Shown here one piece after another: positions 56,230 through 64,000 of a stretch of 64,000 nucleotides of DNA (its first letter is position 1; each line of letters opens with the position of its first letter). Both the position numbers and the translations under genes were made by a program. Location of the stretch: assembly GCF_000306235.2 (NCBI RefSeq), contig NZ_AKWZ02000011.1, positions 186,001-250,000 on the forward strand, written 5' to 3'. The notes beneath the pieces were generated by a model. That model did no database searches and was not told the origin of the DNA. It saw only the letters and a list, made by a program, of their open reading frames with translations. This DNA is from Leptospira fainei serovar Hurstbridge str. BUT 6 (GTDB taxonomy: Bacteria > Spirochaetota > Leptospiria > Leptospirales > Leptospiraceae).

Positions 56230-57177
56230 CTAGTCTAGGCGGGCCCAATACGGACTAATTTGAGCCAGGGAATTCGCGCCGAGAAATACGGAGAGCAATC
56301 GATCCAATCCGATCGCGTTCCCGGAACAAGTAGGGAGACCTCTTTCGAGCGAAAGAAGGAATTCCCCGTCGATCGGAAAGACTTCCTTACCTAATTTCTT
56401 TCGTAGCTCCTGCTCCTTAAGAAAGCGGAGACGCTGTTCGACAGGATCGGATAACTCGTAAAAGGCGTTTCCGAGTTCGATATTTCCGTAGTACGTTTCA
56501 AAACGCTTGGCGACCCCGTTTTCTATCCGGGCCAATGCGGCCATTTCCGGTGGGTAATCGTACAAAAATTGAAACTCGGGTAAAAGCCTCGGCTCAACGA
56601 AATTCAAAAAAACTAGATAAAAACAATCCTCATATTCCAATTCCTGCATTGAGAGATTCGTCAAAGACGCCTGCTTTAATTTCTTTTCTAGAGACTCACG
56701 ATCCCAATCACAGCCCGCGTATCGAAGTAATAAATCCCGAACGCGATTTCTAGGAATCTTCGAAACCGGAGTGGACTTCCCGATTCGATTCCCTAAGGCC
56801 CGAATCAAACGTTCGGTCGTATCCATTAGATCGTTCAAATCGGCGGCGGCTTGATAGAATTCGAGCATAAGAAATTCAGCAGTATGAAGAGGGCTTCCTT
56901 TTTCCCCCGAGCGAAACGTATGTGCTATTTCATAGACCCGGTCCAAACCTAAAGATAGGGCTTGTTTTAAGGAATATTCCGGCGAAGTAACTAAGTACCC
57001 GATTTCATTTCCCGAAGGGGAACGGACTTCGAAGGGATCTAAGTGCGGTTCCATCCCGGGAATCTTTTTTAAGGCGGGTGTATCTATTTCTAAAAATCCT
57101 TCCGAATGGAAAAAGTCCCGGGTGGATCGTAGAAATCTTGCCCGCGCCGTTATAATTTCTTTGGAAGTGAGGTTCAT
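56230..57177 (-). CDS. epmA: Elongation factor P--(R)-beta-lysine ligase
   Basis: 315 residues, a truncated class II lysyl-tRNA synthetase without the anticodon domain. Motif 2 is HTFRSGEKGSPLHTAEFLML and motif 3 is GNAIGLDRLLSVFLG. EpmA attaches a beta-lysyl group to EF-P, which helps ribosomes at poly-proline stretches. EpmB and EF-P genes are not in the window. Confidence 0.93.
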   Translation of the reverse strand: MNLTSKEIITARARFLRSTRDFFHSEGFLEIDTPALKKIPGMEPHLDPFEVRSPSGNEIGYLVTSPEYSLKQALSLGLDRVYEIAHTFRSGEKGSPLHTAEFLMLEFYQAAADLNDLMDTTERLIRALGNRIGKSTPVSKIPRNRVRDLLLRYAGCDWDRESLEKKLKQASLTNLSMQELEYEDCFYLVFLNFVEPRLLPEFQFLYDYPPEMAALARIENGVAKRFETYYGNIELGNAFYELSDPVEQRLRFLKEQELRKKLGKEVFPIDGEFLLSLERGLPTCSGNAIGLDRLLSVFLGANSLAQISPYWARLD

Positions 57178-57251
57178 CCGTTGTACCGCCTAATATCCGA
57201 CTTGCAATATCCAACACGGAGATCCTACCTTGTTTCGAGGAACTCCTTCTC

Positions 57252-57578
57252 TTGGAACAGATTCGCAGATACACTTATTTCGAAATCCGAAAAAAAACCA
57301 AGATAGTCGAAATAGAACCTTTAACCGGTCAAATCGAAGGCGACTCTTTCAAAGAATTACAATCCGCGCTGGCGATGGCGTTTTACGAATCGAGCCGGCA
57401 CGTTAAATTGGAATTAGGAAACGTGCAATTCCTATCGATCACGGTCTTAGAAAAGCTGATCAAATTCGCTCTAGATTTACGGGAGAAAAATCGGGTTCTC
57501 ATTTTTTCTCATCCCGCTATATCGGTTAGAAGATACTTGGAAAGATTTCGTTTAACGGATGTGATTCTTATCCTCTAA
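57252..57578 (+). CDS. STAS-domain-like protein
   Basis: 108 residues. The fold pattern KTKIVEIEPLTGQIEG, then HVKLELGNVQFLSITVLEKL and VLIFSHPAISVRRYLE follows a STAS (anti-anti-sigma) domain. The usual DSSG phosphorylation site reads LSITVLE, and although a Ser is present the surrounding residues differ, so it may not be phosphorylated. The start is TTG (57252). Its 3' end overlaps the convergent DUF4279 gene by 27 bp. Possible role: a binding partner in a regulatory complex. Confidence 0.7.
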   Translation: MEQIRRYTYFEIRKKTKIVEIEPLTGQIEGDSFKELQSALAMAFYESSRHVKLELGNVQFLSITVLEKLIKFALDLREKNRVLIFSHPAISVRRYLERFRLTDVILIL

Positions 57579-57998
57579 TCGACGTTTCTTCTCCGGCAGT
57601 TTCCAAGCTTGGAAACTGATTTTAAGTCCTAGATTTCCCAATAATAAAAGCAATTTAGGACTTAATGAAGCTTCCTCTAAACTACCGTCGTTATACTCGA
57701 CCGAACAATATAACGTCACCGGATGTTTTTCACAAACGTTTTGAAATTCCTTACGGTGAGGAGCAATGCGCTCGATAAGCTCCCAAACATGATCCTCTAA
57801 AGGAAGATTCGCGTCTTTCTTGGAATGGATTTGCCATAATGGAGAACTCACCGGTTCACCTGAGATGCCGGTTGCCGTTCCGGGGACAGGCAGATCGGGT
57901 CGAATTCCGGTCTCGCGAGTTATTCCATGTACATCCAAGCCTGGTTCAGATATGGCAATCAACGCCCATGAGCGAGGGATCGTTAGAGGAGATTTCAT
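57552..57998 (-). CDS. DUF4279 protein
   Basis: 148 residues. SWALIAISEPGLDVHGITRE and the late LLLLLGNLGLKISFQAW match DUF4279, a small cytoplasmic family without known function. HPVTLYCSVEYNDGS is the intermediate strand region. No membrane or signal part. It lies upstream of a response regulator but on the opposite strand. Confidence 0.78.
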   Translation of the reverse strand: MKSPLTIPRSWALIAISEPGLDVHGITRETGIRPDLPVPGTATGISGEPVSSPLWQIHSKKDANLPLEDHVWELIERIAPHRKEFQNVCEKHPVTLYCSVEYNDGSLEEASLSPKLLLLLGNLGLKISFQAWKLPEKKRRLEDKNHIR

Positions 57999-58231
57999 TT
58001 AGAAATTAATACCTGCCTTTATTTTGCGATTCTAAGGAGAATTACGAAAAAAAATGACACACCCTAATCCTAAAATCGCTTGAATTTGGATCTTTAAACA
58101 TCGTTTTTTTTTGAAATAAGCGCATTTTTACCCGATTTTCCCAAGTCTTAATTTTTTCTTTGAAGCATTTTTCATGGGAATAATATGTTGTATTCAGGTT
58201 ATTTTTTCCATCAAATTCATCTGAGGCATTT

Positions 58232-58957
58232 ATGAAGAACATTTTGGTCATCGAAGACGATCCGGATATCGGAAACCTCATACGAAAGTCTTTAGATTCG
58301 GCCCATTATAAAACCACCATTCAAACATCCGGTGAAGAAGGGTTGAAATATTATAAAGCAAATCATCCGGATCTTCTAATTTTAGACCTCTCTCTTCCCG
58401 ATATCGACGGCATGGATGTATGCCGCACTGTAAGAAGAACCGACGAAAATACTCCTATCTTTATCGTAACTGCCCGTAACGAAGAAATCGATCGCATAAT
58501 GGGATTGGAACTTGGAGCGGACGATTACATTACGAAGCCGTTCTCCGTTAGAGAACTTAAAACCAGGGTGGATGTATTTTTTCGCCGTTGGGACAAAAAA
58601 GCAGGCATTAAACCGAATATCGGAAGCGGCGGTGAAATTATCCGCGGCAGCTTGAAAATCGATCCGGTCCGCCGTCGAGTTACGCTCAAAGACCAAGTCA
58701 TCAATATTTCCCGAAAGGAATTCGATATCCTCCAACTAATGGCGACTTCCCCTGGAAAAGTATTCTCCCGAGAAATGATCCTGGAAGCGGTATGGGGAAT
58801 GGAATGGGACGGATTCGAAAGAATGATCGACTCTCATATTAAACGAATCCGATCGAAACTCGAAAAGAATTCCGCCCAACCGGAATGGATCGAAACAATT
58901 TGGGGAATCGGGTATAGATTTTCCGATAACTACGACAATATCGTAATTCCAGATTAA
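58232..58957 (+). CDS. OmpR/PhoB-family response regulator
   Basis: 241 residues. The receiver domain has IEDDPDIG, the phosphorylated Asp52 in LILDLSLPD and Lys in [11 protein letters not shown]. The C-terminal winged helix ([43 protein letters not shown]) binds DNA. GAGG lies 5 bp ahead of the ATG. No histidine kinase gene adjoins it, so it is an orphan here. A good terminator follows. Confidence 0.95.
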   Translation: MKNILVIEDDPDIGNLIRKSLDSAHYKTTIQTSGEEGLKYYKANHPDLLILDLSLPDIDGMDVCRTVRRTDENTPIFIVTARNEEIDRIMGLELGADDYITKPFSVRELKTRVDVFFRRWDKKAGIKPNIGSGGEIIRGSLKIDPVRRRVTLKDQVINISRKEFDILQLMATSPGKVFSREMILEAVWGMEWDGFERMIDSHIKRIRSKLEKNSAQPEWIETIWGIGYRFSDNYDNIVIPD

Positions 58958-58989
58958 GCGAATTTTATTCTAATAAACTCCTATCAATA

Positions 58990-59016
58990 AAAGGCCCTTT
59001 TTAGGGCCTTTCTTTT
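58990..59016 (+). terminator. Rho-independent terminator of the response-regulator gene
   Basis: AAAGGCCCT-TTTT-AGGGCCTTT (58990-59011) forms a 9-bp stem and 4-nt loop, followed by CTTTT. It lies 33 bp after the stop. The remaining 290 bp to the next gene show no clear feature beyond an A/T-rich promoter zone. Confidence 0.9.
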
Positions 59017-59307
59017 ATTCTCAGAACTACGAGACACGCCAAGCAATCAGGGTCGGCCGTAGTTTCTTTCCGCGGCCCAAAATTGCCCCGCTCGATAGTA
59101 TATTAAATACTTATAATTTACTTCGATTCGTTCGAAGGGCAAACTTTCGAAACTTCATGGCAAACGTCATTCGGTATTTGCCGAAATGAGTCAGATTCAA
59201 CTTGAAAGAATAGGCCGATTACGGGTTCCTATTATTGTCGAAGATTTCAATCGTACGAATCTCTACGAGATGAGATCGTTATTAGTTTAGAGGGAAAACG
59301 AAGTATC

Positions 59308-60099
59308 ATGAAAAATATCAGAATCGAAGAAAAAGGACCCTTAGCGTGGATATGGCTGGAACGATCACCTTCCAATGAAATGACGGAGGAGCTCATGGAC
59401 GAGTTGATCGAAGCGCATCAAATTCTGGGCGCAAAAAAAAGCGTTCGTGCAGTTTTAATCGGTTCTCAAAATGAAAAATTTTTCTCGAACGGTTTAGATC
59501 CTCGTTATATGTTGGAACGCTCTCCGGAAGATAGAGTCAAAGTATTCGCAAAATTATTCGATATGATGCGAGTTATATATACGTTCCCTAAGCCGCAAGT
59601 AACCGTTATTAACGGACACGCAATGGCGGGAGGCGCAGTGCTCGGAATCCTAACCGACTTTCGGTTTATGGGAAACGGAAAGTCCAGATACTGCTTCTCG
59701 GAAGTATTGGTCGGTTTGACAATACCACCTACTCTATTAAATATCATCGAATCGGTGGTCGGCAAAGCTAGATTGCGGGACGTCGCGATGTTGGGGAAAG
59801 CCTATAAACCGGAAGAGGCTAAAGCGATCGGACTGGTCGACCTCATTTTTCCCGCCGAAGAATTGAATAAAAAATCGGAGGACTATATGTTAGATATCTT
59901 GGATCTTCCTCAGGCAAGTCTCGAATCCTTGAAACGAGGCATTAGAAAAGACCTAATTCAGGAGTTCAACGCTCCGACGGACCTATTGATCCAAGAGTTC
60001 AAGCCGTTCGTTTCCGGAAATTTCGACGAAGGATTAAAGGCAGTATTGGAAAGAAGAAAGCCGAAGTTCAGCCAAGAGGTTGTGAGTATCTCGAAGTAA
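59308..60099 (+). CDS. Enoyl-CoA hydratase/isomerase family protein
   Basis: 263 residues of the crotonase fold. The oxyanion-hole segment is NGHAMAGGAVLGILTDF, and SEVLVGLTIP carries the place of the catalytic Glu. It acts on an enoyl- or hydroxyacyl-CoA in fatty-acid or amino-acid catabolism; the substrate is not evident. It is a single gene, convergent with the pterin dehydratase. Confidence 0.93.
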   Translation: MKNIRIEEKGPLAWIWLERSPSNEMTEELMDELIEAHQILGAKKSVRAVLIGSQNEKFFSNGLDPRYMLERSPEDRVKVFAKLFDMMRVIYTFPKPQVTVINGHAMAGGAVLGILTDFRFMGNGKSRYCFSEVLVGLTIPPTLLNIIESVVGKARLRDVAMLGKAYKPEEAKAIGLVDLIFPAEELNKKSEDYMLDILDLPQASLESLKRGIRKDLIQEFNAPTDLLIQEFKPFVSGNFDEGLKAVLERRKPKFSQEVVSISK

Positions 60100-60114
60100 A
60101 TTTAGGAATGCTAC

Positions 60115-60423
60115 TTAAGAAATGTCCCGTTTGTAAGCTTTCTCTGAAAACAAGGCCAACTCTAGGTCCAAATTCGAAAGCCCGTTAAGAGAATGAGTAA
60201 AAACTTCCAGACCGACATTTCCGTAGGTGACTCTAAGATCAGGGTGATGATCCAATCTTTCCGCTTCTCGGGCTACTTCGTTTACGAAACGAATCCCTTC
60301 CGAGTAGGTGGAAAACGTAAAATTCTTACGGATTCTATACACTCCGTTAATAGGAAGAACTTCCCAGGAATCGGGAAGATTCTTCCGAATCTCTTCGGGA
60401 TCCATTTTGCGCGTGGAACTCAT
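60115..60423 (-). CDS. 4a-hydroxytetrahydrobiopterin dehydratase
   Basis: 102 residues. The active-site motif LDHHPDLRVTYGNVGLEVFTH matches pterin-4a-carbinolamine dehydratases (PhhB/PCD), with the HHPD pair of catalytic His. It recycles the pterin cofactor used by aromatic amino-acid hydroxylases. No hydroxylase gene lies in this window, so a moonlighting or pterin-related role is possible. Confidence 0.95.
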   Translation of the reverse strand: MSSTRKMDPEEIRKNLPDSWEVLPINGVYRIRKNFTFSTYSEGIRFVNEVAREAERLDHHPDLRVTYGNVGLEVFTHSLNGLSNLDLELALFSEKAYKRDIS

Positions 60424-60454
60424 ACCGACGTTTTATGAATGGAGACGGAAAAAG

Positions 60455-60868
60455 CTACAGAACTTTCTTTAAGGCCTGTTTGATTTTTTCGGCGTCGTCG
60501 ATCGCTCCGTTCGAGAGAGATCCGGCTCTTGCCATTAAATTTACGGCCCCATCCATCCTAGCTTTTAGCTCTTCGATTTTGTGAAGCTGATCGTTGAGAA
60601 ATGCCAATTTCGATTCTATCTCCATTTCCTTTCTCTCCAAAAGAAGTTTGTAATTTTCCAACTCTTGGATTTTTTTGCGCGTCTTCTTGGCTTCCGTATC
60701 GACGTCTTTGCGGTAATATTTCTCCAGCTCCTTCTCCGCCTGAGCATGACGGTCGGCTTCGGCTTTAAATTCCCGCTTTAGATGCTTGAGCGCCTGTCGA
60801 TAGGCTCTATTATAAATTCTTTGGCGTTGTTTACGACGAATTTTGACGATTTTTGAAACGAGATTCAT
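60455..60868 (-). CDS. Basic coiled-coil protein, unknown
   Basis: About 137 residues from ATG 60866-60868, chosen because AGGGG lies 7 bp upstream; the longer reading to 60964 has none. The N-terminus is highly basic (IVKIRRKQRQRIYNR) and most of the rest is a predicted coiled coil (REFKAEADRHAQAEKELEKY, ENYKLLLERKEMEIESKL). No family recognised. It is divergent from the DUF883 gene, 233 bp away. Confidence 0.7.
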   Translation of the reverse strand: MNLVSKIVKIRRKQRQRIYNRAYRQALKHLKREFKAEADRHAQAEKELEKYYRKDVDTEAKKTRKKIQELENYKLLLERKEMEIESKLAFLNDQLHKIEELKARMDGAVNLMARAGSLSNGAIDDAEKIKQALKKVL

Positions 60869-61101
60869 AGCGTTTCCCCTACTGAAAAATCTTAAGGTTA
60901 AATCGGGTTTCGCTTTAGAAGAACTACTCTCGCGAGCAGAGTCCCTGATTGACCACTCTGACAATTATACGAGAATTTTCGACCGAATTCCTCCCGAATT
61001 AAAAGCCATAAAAATGATTTTATCGATGCTTTTGACATTTTTGGAAAGTTCTTGAAATAGGAATAGAGTCCTCTAATAAGAGACCCTGGAGGACCGCTTT
61101 T

Positions 61102-61377
61102 ATGTCCAATGCCGAAAGCCTCAACGAGGAGTTGGAATCCCTCAAAGAAAAGGCAAAAAAAATCACTGGTAAAGCTAGAGAGGAATACTTGGAACACGTA
61201 TCAGATTTAAAGGAACGCCTAAAGCAAGTTACGGGCGAAACAAGCGAGAGAGCAAAGCAGATCATCGATCAAACTGGCGTATATATCAAAGAAAATCCCC
61301 AAAAAGCGACACTGATCGGACTCGGGGTGGGCGTCGGACTAGGCCTGATCATCGGTCTTTTAATTCGTAGGAAATAA
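61102..61377 (+). CDS. DUF883/ElaB-YqjD-like membrane-anchored protein
   Basis: 91 residues. An amphipathic helical part ([20 protein letters not shown]) ends in a single C-terminal membrane helix with glycine zipper ([19 protein letters not shown]). In E. coli YqjD and ElaB tether ribosomes to the inner membrane in stationary phase and stress. GGAGG is 9 bp ahead. Next in order are the holin-like protein and a small partner, a common yqjD-yqjE layout. Confidence 0.88.
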   Translation: MSNAESLNEELESLKEKAKKITGKAREEYLEHVSDLKERLKQVTGETSERAKQIIDQTGVYIKENPQKATLIGLGVGVGLGLIIGLLIRRK

Positions 61378-61388
61378 AGGAAACTTCT

Positions 61389-61772
61389 TTGGCGCGTAAA
61401 AAGGAGAACTCTCGGGCAAAAACCCCAGAATCCGAAACACCGAATGGCGATGGTTTTTTTAACGGCTTCGAATTAAAGGGCCATCTCCTTTCTTTGGTCG
61501 ATTCTTTCCTCGAATACATCGAAACTCTCCTACTGTATCTTCGAAAATCAGCGGAAGAAAAAGTTAAACGAGGAGTCCAAGCCTATGTATTCCTTAGAAT
61601 CGGATTTTATTTTTTAGGATTAGCATCTCTTCTTTTTATAGGCGCCTTCTTCCTTTTTTTATTAAAGACCTTCGGGGGCGACCCGATTCCGGCCGCACTC
61701 GGTACGGGTGGGCTTTGCTTATTTTTCTCCTTATTTTCCCTGGCCCTCGTCGCGTCTAAATTGAAAGGCTAA
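61389..61772 (+). CDS. YqjE-like phage-holin-family membrane protein
   Basis: 127 residues with two close membrane helices (FLRIGFYFLGLASLLFIGAF and ALGTGGLCLFFSLFSLALVA) after an N-terminal cytoplasmic part. The ribosome-tether neighbour (DUF883) and this arrangement match the yqjDE pair. The start is TTG at 61389 after AAGGAAAC. Function uncertain: it is not a phage lysis gene here. Confidence 0.78.
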   Translation: MARKKENSRAKTPESETPNGDGFFNGFELKGHLLSLVDSFLEYIETLLLYLRKSAEEKVKRGVQAYVFLRIGFYFLGLASLLFIGAFFLFLLKTFGGDPIPAALGTGGLCLFFSLFSLALVASKLKG

Positions 61773-61779
61773 ACGAAGT

Positions 61780-62082
61780 ATGTCGCCGAAGAAGAGTAAG
61801 CAGGAAAATGTCTCCGGATTAGGCCTAAATCCGTTCTTAGGCTCCGACGATTTTTTAGAAAAAGATCCGAAAACTATGAGCTCCGCAGAATTAAAACTCT
61901 ATCTTCATATTAAAAAGTTGAAAGTAAGGTTGGAATTCGAAAGGTTTCAATCCTCGGTAAATTATACCGGAATGTTATTCGAAGCCCTAGACCGCCTAGG
62001 AATACGCGAAAGCCTTTTAGTTTGGGTGGAGAAACAAGCGTTCGGCGGAGAAGCCACCGAACAAAAAACTAATTCCGATTAG
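61780..62082 (+). CDS. Small hypothetical protein of the YqjDE-like operon
   Basis: 100 residues with no recognised family, signal peptide or membrane segment. A basic start, then LKLYLHIKKLKVRLEFERF and a helical middle (LFEALDRLGIRESLLVWVEK). It begins 7 bp after the holin-like gene and is convergent with pyruvate kinase, 7 bp away. Its position suggests it is the counterpart of YqjK, by place rather than by sequence. Confidence 0.68.
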   Translation: MSPKKSKQENVSGLGLNPFLGSDDFLEKDPKTMSSAELKLYLHIKKLKVRLEFERFQSSVNYTGMLFEALDRLGIRESLLVWVEKQAFGGEATEQKTNSD

Positions 62083-62089
62083 GATCGTT

Positions 62090-63520
62090 TTATTTTACTT
62101 CCCGCACCTGAATGGTTTCAACGCGATCCACTCCTGCAATGATATCGGAAAGAATCACGACTTGATCTCCGTCCTTAATTCGTCCGCTCGCTTTAAGAGT
62201 TTCGATCGCTAATTTAATCGTCTTCTCCGGATCGCTCGAAAAATCGATTCTATACGGAATGACCCCTCTCGTCAGCCAAAGCTTCCGCCGAACTGTAGTC
62301 ATGTTCGTAAATGCGTAAATCAGCGGTTGCCTAGGATGGAACGAAGCCACATTCAACGCCGTAGTTCCTCGACGAGTAATCACGATAATTGCAGGACTCT
62401 TAATGGAATCGGAGAGCATCGCAGCCGATTTAGCCATCTCTTCTTTTTTATTGGAAGGCACTCGGTCGCTTACATATCCCACCCCGGGAGTTTTTTCCAC
62501 TCGCTCGGCGATCTTATGAAGCATCTCCACACAGCGAACCGGGAATTTTCCCGCCGCCGTCTCGCCCGAAAGCATGATTGCATCCGATTCCTCATAAACC
62601 GCGTTAGCCACGTCCGTAACTTCCGCCCTTGTGGGAGAAGGGTTATTGATCATCGATTCGAGCAGGTGAGTCGCAACGATGACTCTCTTTCCGCGAACGG
62701 CACATTCTCGAATGATCGCTCTTTGAATGATGGGAAGCTCTTCGATGGGAAGCTCGACACCTAAATCGCCGCGAGCAACCATAACGCCGTCGGAAGCTTC
62801 GACGATCTCAACCATATTCCGAACCGCTTCCTGGTCTTCGATCTTTGCGATAATCGCAGAGTGACCGTTGTTCTCCTCGATGATCTTGCGCAACTGCAGG
62901 ATGTCATCCTTGGACCGAACGAAAGAGAGAGCGATAAAATCCACGTCCTCTTCCAGACCGAAAAGGATATCCTTATGGTCCTTCTGGGTAATAGAGGGTA
63001 AATTGACTCGAATTCCAGGAAGATTGATGTGCTTTCTGGAGCCTAACTTTCCGCCGTCGACAACCTTACATTTCAACGCGGTTTCTTGAATCTCTTCCAC
63101 TACCAAATTGATCAAACCGTTATCTACGGTAACTCGATCGCCGACTTTAAGGTCGTTCACGATATCTCGATAATTTACGAAAACGGATTGTTCTTCCGAT
63201 TCGACGCCCGGAATAATATGGAAGGTAAAGGATTCGCCGACTTTGAGATCCAAATGATCCACTTGAAGATCCCCGGTGCGAATTTCAGGCCCCTGGGTGT
63301 CCAATAGGATTGCGATCGGATGCTTTAGCATGTCCTTGTTTAAGGATTTAATAATTTTAATAATCGATCTATGGAATTCGTGATTCCCGTGCGACATGTT
63401 AAGGCGGGCAACATTCATCCCCGCTTCGGCCAGCGCTAGAATCATTTTTTTATCCGCTGTCGCGGGTCCGATCGTGCAAATAATTTTTGTTTTTCTAAAG
63501 TTAACGAGTTCGTTTTTCAT
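62090..63520 (-). CDS. pyk: Pyruvate kinase
   Basis: 476 residues. Transfers phosphate from phosphoenolpyruvate to ADP. Landmarks are [41 protein letters not shown], the Lys/Glu site [29 protein letters not shown] and [16 protein letters not shown] full B domain and C-terminal regulatory domain are present. Confidence 0.98.
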   Translation of the reverse strand: MKNELVNFRKTKIICTIGPATADKKMILALAEAGMNVARLNMSHGNHEFHRSIIKIIKSLNKDMLKHPIAILLDTQGPEIRTGDLQVDHLDLKVGESFTFHIIPGVESEEQSVFVNYRDIVNDLKVGDRVTVDNGLINLVVEEIQETALKCKVVDGGKLGSRKHINLPGIRVNLPSITQKDHKDILFGLEEDVDFIALSFVRSKDDILQLRKIIEENNGHSAIIAKIEDQEAVRNMVEIVEASDGVMVARGDLGVELPIEELPIIQRAIIRECAVRGKRVIVATHLLESMINNPSPTRAEVTDVANAVYEESDAIMLSGETAAGKFPVRCVEMLHKIAERVEKTPGVGYVSDRVPSNKKEEMAKSAAMLSDSIKSPAIIVITRRGTTALNVASFHPRQPLIYAFTNMTTVRRKLWLTRGVIPYRIDFSSDPEKTIKLAIETLKASGRIKDGDQVVILSDIIAGVDRVETIQVREVK

Positions 63521-63583
63521 AGGAATAAGAGAAATCCGGAATCTCTGTCCGAGCCGTAAAAAGTCGGCATCGTTCGGATCGAG

Positions 63584-63985
63584 TTAAATTTTCGCAAGCG
63601 TCCTATTCAGGAAGTCTTCGAACGAGATATAGAAATCGAACTTTTCTTGCTCCGGCATTCCGGCGACTTTCTGTTCGTCCACGATCTTCTTAGCTTTATC
63701 CAAAAGCGACCGTCCGTTCCTCTTCAAAAATCTACGCGTAATCAGAATCGGAAACGTATATTTTTCTTCCTGATTTCTTACCATAAAGGAATGGATTTCC
63801 TTTTTTGCATTCTTTTTCAGAAAATTGAGGAGCGTATTTTCATCCGCATCCGCGCCAAGCGTCTCCAAAAGGTAATTTCGATCGGGATATTCTCCTCTGC
63901 TCCAGGCGGCATCCAAAATATCCAAGACCGAAGAAAGCATTTTCTTTGCCTGAGGATCCACTTCTTGCTCGCCTGAGCGAGCCAT
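63584..63985 (-). CDS. Hypothetical cytoplasmic protein (possibly longer beyond the edge)
   Basis: 133 residues to the ATG at 63983-63985. No ribosome site is seen and the frame stays open to base 64000, so the real start may lie outside. Mostly helical and charged (SSVLDILDAAWSRGEYPDR, LITRRFLKRNGRSLLDKAKK). No family recognised. Separate from pyruvate kinase by 63 bp. Confidence 0.6.
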   Translation of the reverse strand: MARSGEQEVDPQAKKMLSSVLDILDAAWSRGEYPDRNYLLETLGADADENTLLNFLKKNAKKEIHSFMVRNQEEKYTFPILITRRFLKRNGRSLLDKAKKIVDEQKVAGMPEQEKFDFYISFEDFLNRTLAKI

Positions 63986-64000
63986 TACGGCTTCTTCGCC

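Noticed and set aside
1..64000. Search for tRNA, rRNA, CRISPR repeats, insertion sequences and att sites
   Set aside because: None recognised by eye; no transposase, integrase or Cas-like protein occurs among the genes.

Overview
The window looks like chromosomal DNA of a Leptospira. No rRNA or taxonomic marker is present, so this rests on protein character. It has Leptospira-type families (a DUF1564 protein, a small lipoprotein, FecR-domain proteins beside an ECF sigma factor), a moderate GC content and many Leptospira-like membrane and lipid proteins. Base composition and the glycogen genes would fit the intermediate (P2) or saprophytic groups, but I cannot fix the species. About 50 protein genes are supported. 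I see no rRNA, tRNA, CRISPR array, insertion sequence or prophage.

Layout. (1) 1-5.64 kb: an S-adenosylmethionine-cycle operon on the minus strand. It runs ArsR-methyltransferase fusion, ahcY, 7Fe ferredoxin, metH (cut by the window edge), and a perfect 16-bp palindrome sits just upstream of the first gene. (2) 5.7-16.9 kb: a DUF1564 protein, a FecR-domain protein and an orphan DNA methyltransferase; then an ECF sigma/FecR/HAMP operon, a DUF547 protein, small secreted and lipoprotein genes, a patatin plus GH5 glycosidase pair, and an MFS transporter. A GC-rich, self-complementary stretch at 15.49-15.64 kb has no gene and may be an RNA. (3) 17.1-21.0 kb: CoA-transferase, diguanylate cyclase, sodium/solute symporter. 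(4) 21.1-30.5 kb: a tightly spaced three-gene operon. It encodes an MpaB-family (DUF2236) oxygenase, a seven-helix membrane protein resembling Pyr4-type terpene cyclases, and a 1758-residue pseudokinase/ATPase/GAF/SpoIIE-phosphatase protein. A FadL-type porin gene is divergent to it and another membrane protein follows.

(5) 30.9-41.1 kb: serine acetyltransferase; a DUF2892/TolC/RND export operon with no adaptor gene; a CsoR/CstR-type repressor whose operator-like palindrome recurs in front of the export operon; a small heat-shock protein; and a P-type cation ATPase. (6) 41.1-50.6 kb: a complete glycogen/maltodextrin block (phosphorylase, GH57 enzyme, GT4 synthase, then divergently the debranching enzyme and 4-alpha-glucanotransferase). 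(7) 50.6-64 kb: a TetR/aldo-keto reductase pair with a clear operator-promoter, aconitase, an OmpA-domain protein, EpmA, a STAS protein, a DUF4279 protein and an orphan OmpR-type response regulator. After these come enoyl-CoA hydratase, pterin carbinolamine dehydratase, a DUF883/holin-like envelope-stress set, pyruvate kinase and a hypothetical protein at the edge.

Functional links. Region 1 recycles S-adenosylhomocysteine and methionine and probably senses it through the fused regulator. Region 4 suggests uptake of a hydrophobic substrate (FadL) and oxidation or cyclisation of an isoprenoid-like compound under a dedicated signalling protein; this is the least conventional system here. Region 5 looks like a thiol- or metal-responsive export regulon. 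Region 6 stores and mobilises glucan.
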